Shown here piece after piece: positions 1 through 5,124 of a stretch of DNA of 6,067 nt. The stretch is taken from positions 1 through 6,067 of the forward strand of contig JAFSTZ010000148.1 in the NCBI GenBank assembly GCA_017445525.1, in the 5' to 3' direction. The number at the start of each line of letters is the position of its first letter. Positions within the stretch are counted from its first letter, which is position 1. Source of the stretch: Eubacterium sp. Lineage in GTDB: Bacteria > Bacillota > Clostridia > Lachnospirales > Lachnospiraceae. Under the pieces are notes generated by a model, which saw only the letters and a list, made by a program, of their open reading frames with translations, made no database searches and had not been told where the DNA came from. Position numbers and translations under genes: made by a program.

Positions 1-693
1 CATACCATCTGATATATCTGACACATCTGAAGTTCCTTGAGTTCCACCGGCTGCACCTGCTGTCGGATACCCACATCTATGTTCCCGGCCCTCCAGCGCA
101 TCAAGCATCTCCGTTACCAGATCATCGATGTACAGCAACTCCAGTTCTGTCGAGGGGGCGTTCACCGTGTACTCAAGATCGTTCGCAACAGCGTGACAAA
201 ACGTAGCAACGGCGGAATTATAATTCGGTCTACACCACTTACCAAAGAGATTTGGAAAGCGATAGACCAGAACCCTCGCCCCGGTTTCTTCTCCGTACTT
301 AAAAAACGCCTCCTCGCCGGCAAGCTTTGACCTGCCATACTCGGAGTCAGCAAACCTACCTGTAAGTGAGGCCTGTATGGATGATGAAAGCATCACCGGA
401 CAGGTATTACCACATGCTTTCAGCGTATCGAGAAGCTCTGAAGCAAAGCCAGCGTTCCCGGACATAAACTCGGATGTATCCTTAGGTCTGTTTACACCGG
501 CAAAGTTAAAAACGAAGTCGGCTTTCTCACAGGCATGACGTAGTTGATCATCCGATGTTCCAAGATCATACTCATATATCTCGTCTATCTTCAATCCCGG
601 TCTCGTCCTGTTCTTGCCTTCCTGAATCTCTCTCAGATTCCAAACAAGATTCTGACCTACGAAACCGGCACTTCCTGTTACAAGTATGTTCAC
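1..693 (-). CDS. capF: CapF/WbjC/FnlB, bifunctional UDP-FucNAc pathway epimerase-reductase (N-terminal 231 residues, cut by window edge)
   Basis: Seen: an open frame of 231 codons from a GTG start to the window edge. It carries an extended-SDR nucleotide-binding motif near the N-terminus (T6-G7-x-x-G10-x-x-G13), an active-site serine cluster (S103-S105) and Y119-x3-K123. The segment NLFGKWCRPNYNS (about 148-160) is, from memory, almost identical to S. aureus CapF. Known: CapF-type enzymes epimerise C3 of the 4-keto sugar made by CapE using a C-terminal cupin domain, and reduce C4 with NADPH in the SDR domain, giving the UDP-talosamine-type intermediate (UDP-L-PneNAc) used by CapG. The cupin half is outside the window. 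The GTG start directly follows the capG stop codon and has a strong ribosome binding site inside capG, so the two are probably translationally coupled. Residues about 211-231 (Gly/Ala/Thr, then SD repeats) look like a low-complexity insertion. Cytosolic enzyme. The family call is firm; full length is unknown. Confidence 0.93.
   Translation of the reverse strand, partial: MNILVTGSAGFVGQNLVWNLREIQEGKNRTRPGLKIDEIYEYDLGTSDDQLRHACEKADFVFNFAGVNRPKDTSEFMSGNAGFASELLDTLKACGNTCPVMLSSSIQASLTGRFADSEYGRSKLAGEEAFFKYGEETGARVLVYRFPNLFGKWCRPNYNSAVATFCHAVANDLEYTVNAPSTELELLYIDDLVTEMLDALEGREHRCGYPTAGAAGGTQGTSDVSDISDGM
7..30. repeat. Three copies of ATCTGA at an exact 9-base period inside capF
   Basis: ATCTGA occurs at 7-12, 16-21 and 25-30 on the plus strand. 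Read in the capF frame this is three Ser-Asp-x units (SDV, SDI, SDG) at the end of a low-complexity Gly/Ala/Thr-rich stretch. The repeat may continue past the left edge of the window. It is a coding microsatellite-like tract and could vary in copy number by slippage in steps of three residues without breaking the frame. Confidence 0.7.
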
Positions 694-1968
694 TCAGTTC
701 TTCCTCCACACCATCTTGTCAACGACACCTACATATGACTGGATTAGGCGAACGACCTTATCGCTGACATTTTTATCCATGTAATCAGGCACCGGTGTGC
801 CGAGGTCCTTGTTCTTTACCATCTCAACTGCCAGGTCTACTGACTGGAGAAGTCCCCTCGTATCTATGCCCGAGAGGATAAAACAGCCCTTGTCCAGCGC
901 TTCCGGTCTCTCTGTCGAAGTGCGGATACACACAGCAGGGAAGGGGTGACCTATGGATAAAAAGTACGAGCTCTCCTCCGGAAGCGTGCCGGAATCCGAA
1001 ACCACGCAGAAAGCATCCATCTGCAGCCTGTTATAGTCATGAAACCCGAGTGGCTCGTGAGCTATCACTCGAGGATCAAGATGAAAGCTCATGTCAGCCA
1101 TCTCATCAAGCTTCTTCTTAGACCTGGGATGGCAGGAGTAGAGTATCGGCATGTCATATTTTTTTGCCATTTCATTGATAGCGGTAAAGAGAGAGAGGAA
1201 GTTTTCATCGGTATCGATGTTCTCCTCGCGATGTGCCGACAGCAGGATATACTCACCCGGCCTGACAGCATATGTCAATGCAGATCCGCCAGCAGTCTCC
1301 CCGGCTGTGTAATCCACCACAGTCCCATCTGCAGTCCATACATCATCGCTATGACTGTTATTCAACTCCCGACTCAACCTCTTATGTATATCCGACTTTT
1401 GTATCGCTGCGATATTCGCATCCAGTACCTCCGCCATCGGAGAACCGGTTACGTAGGTTCGCTCCTTCGGCAGACCGCACTCGGCGAGGTATCTCCTGGC
1501 ATGCTCCGAGTATGCCAGATTCACATCCGAGATGATATCTACGATACGACGGTTCGTCTCCTCCGGCAGGCACTCATCCTTGCAACGGTTGCCGGCCTCC
1601 ATGTGAAAGATCGGGATATGAAGTCTCTTTGCAGATATAGCCGACAGACACGAGTTCGTATCCCCCAGCACCAGTAGTGCATCCGGTTTCAATGTGACCA
1701 TCAGCTTGTAGGACTTATCTATGATGTTACCCATTGTCGCACCGAGATCATCACCGACCGCATCCATATAAACATCCGGATCATCCAGACCGAGATCCTT
1801 GAAAAATATCCCGTTCAACGTATAATCATAGTTCTGCCCGGTATGAGCCAGCAGACAATCAAAGTATCTGCGACACTTCTTGATCACTTCAGAAAGCCTG
1901 ATGATCTCCGGCCTCGTACCGACTATGATGAGCAGGCGGATACGCCCGTCGTTTTTCCAATCAGCCAT
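694..1968 (-). CDS. capG: CapG/WbjD/FnlC, UDP-2-acetamido-2,6-dideoxy-L-talose 2-epimerase (UDP-FucNAc synthesis)
   Basis: Known: a WecB-type UDP-sugar 2-epimerase fold; the CapG/WbjD branch inverts C2 of UDP-L-PneNAc to give UDP-N-acetyl-L-fucosamine, the last step of the CapE-F-G route. Seen, numbered from the ATG at 1968 (424 residues): VGTRPEIIRLS (16-26), HTGQNYDY (42-49), GDTNS (102-106), HMEAGNR (122-128), EETNRRIVD (136-144), SAHREEN (244-250), GFHDY (308-312), SDSGT (324-328) and a C-terminal NVSDKVVR. These are the family hallmarks, including the acidic and His residues expected in the active site. The frame can be opened to a GTG at 2007, but that start lacks a ribosome binding site and overlaps a strong opposite-strand promoter, whereas the ATG at 1968 has GGAAGG seven bases upstream. 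Odd: about 35 extra residues (roughly 200-234) between the two domains that homologues I remember do not have. The stop codon abuts the capF start. Cytosolic. Confidence 0.94.
   Translation of the reverse strand: MADWKNDGRIRLLIIVGTRPEIIRLSEVIKKCRRYFDCLLAHTGQNYDYTLNGIFFKDLGLDDPDVYMDAVGDDLGATMGNIIDKSYKLMVTLKPDALLVLGDTNSCLSAISAKRLHIPIFHMEAGNRCKDECLPEETNRRIVDIISDVNLAYSEHARRYLAECGLPKERTYVTGSPMAEVLDANIAAIQKSDIHKRLSRELNNSHSDDVWTADGTVVDYTAGETAGGSALTYAVRPGEYILLSAHREENIDTDENFLSLFTAINEMAKKYDMPILYSCHPRSKKKLDEMADMSFHLDPRVIAHEPLGFHDYNRLQMDAFCVVSDSGTLPEESSYFLSIGHPFPAVCIRTSTERPEALDKGCFILSGIDTRGLLQSVDLAVEMVKNKDLGTPVPDYMDKNVSDKVVRLIQSYVGVVDKMVWRKN
700..707 (-). promoter_or_regulatory. Ribosome binding site for capF
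   Basis: On the minus strand GGAGGAAG sits six bases upstream of the GTG start at 693, within the last codons of capG. It is the best Shine-Dalgarno match near this junction and fixes the GTG as the capF start although there is no ATG. Confidence 0.8.
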
Positions 1969-1975
1969 GTTTTTT

Positions 1976-1981
1976 CCTTCC
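1976..1981 (-). promoter_or_regulatory. Ribosome binding site deciding the capG start
   Basis: GGAAGG on the minus strand, followed by seven bases (mostly A) and then ATG at 1968-1966. The alternative upstream GTG at 2007 is preceded by a T-rich stretch without any Shine-Dalgarno match, so this site selects the shorter 424-residue product. Confidence 0.75.
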
Positions 1982-2000
1982 ACAAGATATGATGAAACGA

Positions 2001-2029
2001 TTGACACAACAAACTAAATCTTGTATAAT
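2001..2029 (+). promoter_or_regulatory. Consensus sigma-70/sigma-A promoter pointing against the operon
   Basis: Seen on the plus strand: TTGACA at 2001-2006, a 17-base spacer, and TATAAT at 2024-2029. Both hexamers match the housekeeping consensus perfectly and the spacing is ideal. The predicted start is near G2036, which is also the first base of a stem in the downstream RNA. No plus-strand protein gene follows; an intrinsic terminator lies about 120 bases downstream. The -10 region (TATAATA) is partly self-complementary, so the minus strand carries TATTAT at 2030-2025, which might support weak divergent transcription toward capG. I see no good -35 for that direction. Confidence 0.82.
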
Positions 2030-2035
2030 ACACTC

Positions 2036-2158
2036 GTTGCCACTTCCAGACCGGCAGGAAAGGATGTGAGTGAGTAAGGCAACCAAGCCCCGGGATTTAA
2101 GCCCACCCGGTATAAACGGGCATAGAAAACCCACGAGAAGGCAGTCTCGTGGGTTTTT
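2036..2158 (+). ncRNA. Predicted structured small RNA of unknown class, antisense to the capE-capG intergenic region
   Basis: Bounded by a consensus promoter upstream (2001-2029) and a strong intrinsic terminator (2126-2158); predicted length is about 123 nt. Seen folds: (1) GUUGCC at 2036-2041, the predicted 5' end, pairs with GGCAAC at 2078-2083, enclosing a small UUCC/GGAA hairpin (2044-2047 with 2057-2060); (2) an H-type pseudoknot, with stem 1 CCGGG 2090-2094 / CCCGG 2106-2110 and stem 2 GCCC 2101-2104 / GGGC 2118-2121, joined by loops of 6, 1 and 7 bases; (3) the 12-bp terminator stem. A competing simple hairpin CCCG 2106-2109 / CGGG 2117-2120 is possible. There is no convincing open reading frame inside. 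It does not match 6S, SRP, tmRNA, RNase P or riboswitch consensus sequences that I can recall. Orientation is supported because the terminator comes last only on the plus strand. It could act in trans, or in cis by antisense pairing or transcriptional collision with capE-capG transcripts; the function is unknown. Confidence 0.68.
2126..2158 (+). terminator. Intrinsic terminator, 12-bp stem and T-run
   Basis: AAAACCCACGAG (2126-2137) is perfectly complementary to CTCGTGGGTTTT (2146-2157) with an 8-base loop, and is followed on the plus strand by a T-rich tract (TTTTTGTTT from 2154). It ends the predicted small RNA. On the minus strand the same stem is followed by TTTTCT, so it may also partly terminate or attenuate transcripts coming out of capE before they reach capG. 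Confidence 0.85.
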
Positions 2159-2160
2159 GT

Positions 2161-2174
2161 TTGACAGTTGTCAA
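2161..2174. repeat. Near-perfect palindrome TTGACA-GT-TGTCAA
   Basis: The two six-base arms are exact inverted repeats around a two-base centre, lying just after the small RNA terminator and about 70 bases from the capE stop codon. The arms look like -35 hexamers on each strand, but neither has an acceptable -10 at 16-18 bases. It could be a regulator-binding site or chance; I see no function. Confidence 0.35.
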
Positions 2175-2184
2175 TCACTGTAGC

Positions 2185-2206
2185 ATAGGAATATCTTAAT
2201 TCCTAT
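2185..2206. repeat. 8-bp inverted repeat (ATAGGAAT / ATTCCTAT)
   Basis: Arms at 2185-2192 and 2199-2206 with a 6-base loop form an AT-rich hairpin 37 bases downstream of the capE stop on the transcribed strand. No T-run follows on either strand, so it is not a classical terminator. In a capE mRNA it could act as a 3'-end stabilising or processing stem. Confidence 0.4.
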
Positions 2207-2242
2207 TGGAAATATACCACATTTTTATTCGGAAGTCAACTA

Positions 2243-3277
2243 CTATTTATCTATCTTCTCGCGCACGTAGTCCGTCGTCATGATCTTCTCAACCGTCCCG
2301 TCTACGTCCAGCAGTTTTGTATTATGAGAGGTATACGACTCATCCGCCTCAGTCACCACTTGGCCTTCGACGAAGTATTTATCATAGTTGAGATCACGCT
2401 CATCAGCAGCCACCCTGAAGTAGTCACCCATATCCTCCGAGCGAAGTCTCTCCTCTCTGGTCATCAACGTCTCATACAACTTCTCGCCGTGGCGAGTTCC
2501 GATGATCTTGGTTCCCGTGTCACCAAACAACTTCTGAACCGCCTGCGCCAAAACACCGATCGTCGATGCGTCGGATTTTTGTATAAACAGATCACCCGGG
2601 TTAGCATGCTCAAAAGCAAACTTCACCAGATCTACAGCCTCATCGAGATTCATGAGAAATCTCGTCATATCAGGATTGGTTATAGTTATCGGATTGCCGG
2701 CCTGTATCTGGTCTATAAATAGCGGGATCACCGAGCCGCGACTGCACATAACGTTGCCATATCTGGTACAGCAGATGACTGTATCCCCACGCTCCGCAGC
2801 CACACGAGCGTTAGCACGGACAACATGCTCCATCATCGCCTTGGACGTCCCCATCGCATTTATAGGATAAGCAGCCTTGTCAGTCGACAGGCACACAACC
2901 CTCTTCACCCCGGCCTCGATCGCAGCATGCAGGACGTTGTTAGTGCCGATGACGTTCGTCTGCACTGCCTCCATCGGGAAAAACTCACAGGACGGCACCT
3001 GCTTGAGTGCCGCAGCGTGAAAGATATAATCAACTCCATCCATCGCATCACGAACAGCGATCGGATCACGAACATTTCCTATGTAGAACTTGACCTTCTT
3101 CGCATTCTCAGGATGTGTCGCCTGCAGTTCGTGACGCATATCATCCTGTTTCTTCTCATCACGTGAGAAGATGCGTATCTGACCGATATCAGTCGTCAAA
3201 AAGTGCTTCAGTACTGTATTGCCAAAAGATCCGGTACCACCGGTTATCAGTAAAGTTGAATCCTTGAAACTGCTCAT
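2243..3277 (-). CDS. capE: CapE/WbjB/FnlA, UDP-GlcNAc inverting 4,6-dehydratase (5-epimerase)
   Basis: Known: converts UDP-GlcNAc to UDP-2-acetamido-2,6-dideoxy-beta-L-arabino-4-hexulose, the first committed step to UDP-FucNAc; a cytosolic extended SDR. Seen: 344 residues, normal family length. TGGTGSFG (12-19) binds the nucleotide; RDEKKQDD (39-46), HAAALKQVPSCEFFP (87-101), CLSTDKAAYPINAMG (129-143), K146, RYGNVMCSRGSVIPLF (172-187) and GTRHGEKLYETL (260-271) are, from memory, nearly identical to S. aureus CapE. Met142 sits where most SDRs have the catalytic Tyr (S131/M142/K146), which is a trait of this branch rather than damage. The ATG start has AGGAGG 11 bases upstream. The gene follows the ABC exporter after 67 bases, consistent with an operon, and is separated from capG by 274 bases holding the opposite-strand RNA. 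The CapD/PseB-type dehydratase is the nearest alternative, but the sequence favours CapE. Confidence 0.96.
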   Translation of the reverse strand: MSSFKDSTLLITGGTGSFGNTVLKHFLTTDIGQIRIFSRDEKKQDDMRHELQATHPENAKKVKFYIGNVRDPIAVRDAMDGVDYIFHAAALKQVPSCEFFPMEAVQTNVIGTNNVLHAAIEAGVKRVVCLSTDKAAYPINAMGTSKAMMEHVVRANARVAAERGDTVICCTRYGNVMCSRGSVIPLFIDQIQAGNPITITNPDMTRFLMNLDEAVDLVKFAFEHANPGDLFIQKSDASTIGVLAQAVQKLFGDTGTKIIGTRHGEKLYETLMTREERLRSEDMGDYFRVAADERDLNYDKYFVEGQVVTEADESYTSHNTKLLDVDGTVEKIMTTDYVREKIDK

Positions 3278-3285
3278 CTGTTATA

Positions 3286-3294
3286 CTTCCTCCT
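3286..3294 (-). promoter_or_regulatory. Ribosome binding site for capE
   Basis: AGGAGGAAG on the minus strand, ending eight bases before the ATG at 3277. It is an unusually full Shine-Dalgarno match, so efficient independent initiation is expected even though the gene is probably cotranscribed with the exporter upstream. Confidence 0.75.
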
Positions 3295-3344
3295 GTTTTA
3301 TCCGACTGCGCTCATACTACTCTCACGAAGTGTGCCGACAGCTG

Positions 3345-5087
3345 TCAGCGTTCCATGATCACCTTTCCGTCTGCAACTCTGAAGATATGATCGCACCCCT
3401 CGATAGTCGTAAGCCTGTGTGCGATGATCACCATCGTCTTGGTGCCGTGCAAACTATTTATAGACTCCATTATAGCAGTCTCTGTTTCGTTGTCAAGCGC
3501 AGAGGTTGCCTCATCAAAGAAAAGGATAGACGGATCAGTATAGAGTGCCCTTGCGATACCGATACGCTGTCTCTGTCCGCCGGAAAGCCTCACTCCCCGC
3601 TCACCCAACTCCGTATCGAGGCCGCCTGAAAGCGAATCCACGAAGTCCAACAAGGCCGCCTCCCGAAGTGCCTCTCTAACCCTATCATCATCCACCTCAT
3701 CCTCCGGCACACCGAAAGCAACATTCTCTCGGATGGTTCCGTCAAGCATGAATATCATCTGTGGGATATATCCGATCTGCGACAGCCAGCCATCCATATC
3801 AAGCCTGATATCCGTGCCATCGACGACGACCTGTCCGCCCTTCGGACGAAGGAGCCCCAGCAGGATATCAACAGCAGTAGTCTTGCCGGCACCCGACGCA
3901 CCGACGATACCTACCGACTCGCCCGTTTTTATATTGATATCCGCACCCGTCAAAACATCCGAGTCACCTGACGGATACCTGTATGCAACATCCTCAAAGC
4001 CAAACTCCCTGTCAAGTCTTCCGACAGCTCCGGGCTGCTCCTCCACAGCCTCATCATCAGTATAGCTGTGTACCTCCTGAAGATTCTCTATCATCTTGTC
4101 GAGATACGGCTCTCCTGATGCCATCGCCGCCATGCAAAGTGATATCCTGTTTACAGATGGCAGTAGCCTGATCGCCGCCATCGCAACCACCGAGAGCAGC
4201 GGGATGACATCCTCAAGATCAGTCCCCTTGTAGATCAGATAAGCTACAACCAGTAAAAATAAGCTCATCGCTACCGCTTCTATCATAAACCGAGGGATCT
4301 GACCAAGCGTAGTCACGCGACGACTCATGCGGACATACTCACTGCCACTTTCGTTGAACTCTTCCTCAAAAAACTCCTCTTTGCGCATGATCTTGAGTTC
4401 CTTTATGCCCTGGATGGACTGAAGAAGCCACTTATTCATGGATGCGGCAGCCTTGGCATTTCTCTTGCTTGAGCGGTTAAGGATCGGCCTGAGAACACCC
4501 ATGATCACAAGTACCATCACGAGTAAAAGCGCCGCCATCGCGATAGTAACCCCCGGAGATGCGACAAAGATCGTGATGATGAGTATCCCCGAAACAACCA
4601 TCTCCGAGAAAAACATCATGATGTTTGACAACAAAGTAAATGTCTGCGCCGTATCATTTGTGATCACGCGGAGCACTTCACCGGAATCGATCCAGAGGAA
4701 ATACTCGTACGGTCTATTTATATAGTTGTGCAGAAGACGGCATTGCACAGCAAACTGATTGTTCGCCACGAAGCGCGCCTGAACATGCATCTGAAATAAT
4801 AGAAATGCATTTTTAAGGATATAAATGATGGCCAGCACCAGTGCCAACAACACAAGAAATGTCCTATGACTGTGAAGATCAAAGAAGTCGCAGACAGCGA
4901 CAACTATGCTATTCTTCATGATCCGCTCCGGCGTCATCACTGCGTCCATAAACGGCAGAATCAGCGACACCGACAGCATCTCCAAAAAACCACCTATGAT
5001 CATCAGGAAACCAAGTTCAATGATCCTGACCTTCTGATGACGGGACAGAATCCCACGAAACTTTTTCAATATTCTAAATAATTGCAT
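3345..5087 (-). CDS. ABC exporter half-transporter, PglK/MsbA-type (candidate lipid-linked glycan flippase)
   Basis: Seen: 580 residues, the usual length of a fused membrane-ATPase half transporter that works as a homodimer. The N-terminal part has about six hydrophobic segments (near 22-48, 77-100, 156-178, 180-198, 269-287, 292-312). The ATPase domain is complete: probable A-loop Tyr371, Walker A GASGAGKT (396-403), Q-loop Q443, signature LSGGQ (501-505), Walker B ILFFDE (521-526), D-loop SALD (529-532), H-loop His557. Known: PglK flips undecaprenyl-diphosphate-linked oligosaccharide; MsbA flips lipid A precursor. The segment SIQGIKELKIMRKEEFF (224-240) and a short polar stretch after the first membrane helix resemble PglK as I remember it. 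Being next to sugar-nucleotide genes in a presumably Gram-positive organism favours glycan flipping over drug or peptide export; that is inference. The ATG has a modest GGTGA site about six bases upstream and lies 37 bases after the acetyltransferase, so an operon is likely. It would sit in the cytoplasmic membrane. Confidence 0.9.
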   Translation of the reverse strand: MQLFRILKKFRGILSRHQKVRIIELGFLMIIGGFLEMLSVSLILPFMDAVMTPERIMKNSIVVAVCDFFDLHSHRTFLVLLALVLAIIYILKNAFLLFQMHVQARFVANNQFAVQCRLLHNYINRPYEYFLWIDSGEVLRVITNDTAQTFTLLSNIMMFFSEMVVSGILIITIFVASPGVTIAMAALLLVMVLVIMGVLRPILNRSSKRNAKAAASMNKWLLQSIQGIKELKIMRKEEFFEEEFNESGSEYVRMSRRVTTLGQIPRFMIEAVAMSLFLLVVAYLIYKGTDLEDVIPLLSVVAMAAIRLLPSVNRISLCMAAMASGEPYLDKMIENLQEVHSYTDDEAVEEQPGAVGRLDREFGFEDVAYRYPSGDSDVLTGADINIKTGESVGIVGASGAGKTTAVDILLGLLRPKGGQVVVDGTDIRLDMDGWLSQIGYIPQMIFMLDGTIRENVAFGVPEDEVDDDRVREALREAALLDFVDSLSGGLDTELGERGVRLSGGQRQRIGIARALYTDPSILFFDEATSALDNETETAIMESINSLHGTKTMVIIAHRLTTIEGCDHIFRVADGKVIMER

Positions 5088-5124
5088 GTATAATCACCAA
5101 AACAAAACTGAAATAAAGCATATC

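Noticed and set aside
1039..1677. 212-codon open frame on the plus strand
   Set aside because: It lies entirely opposite the strongly conserved capG gene, has no ribosome binding site or recognisable domain, and its composition is that of an antisense shadow.
1969..2007. Longer capG start at GTG 2007
   Set aside because: There is no Shine-Dalgarno site before it, the extra 13 residues are not part of the family, and the region overlaps the -35 of a consensus opposite-strand promoter; the ATG at 1968 has GGAAGG at ideal distance.
2074..2121. SAM-I, ZTP, cobalamin or cyclic-di-GMP riboswitch suggested by GGCAACC and the CCGGG/CCCGG pairing
   Set aside because: The short motifs match, but the flanking conserved core bases and helices of those riboswitches are absent, and the element has its own promoter and terminator with no gene downstream on its strand.
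2036..2158. 6S RNA, SRP RNA or a self-cleaving ribozyme
   Set aside because: Too short and lacking the long bulged helix of 6S; lacks the conserved SRP GGAA-loop domain; no hammerhead or twister core bases are visible.
2126..2242. Leader attenuator or riboswitch for capG on the minus strand
   Set aside because: In that direction the terminator stem comes before the structured part, the wrong order for an attenuator, and there is no recognisable promoter upstream of it.
3278..3344. Promoter or small gene in the gap between the exporter and capE
   Set aside because: Only the capE ribosome binding site is visible; there is no hexamer pair, terminator or open frame.
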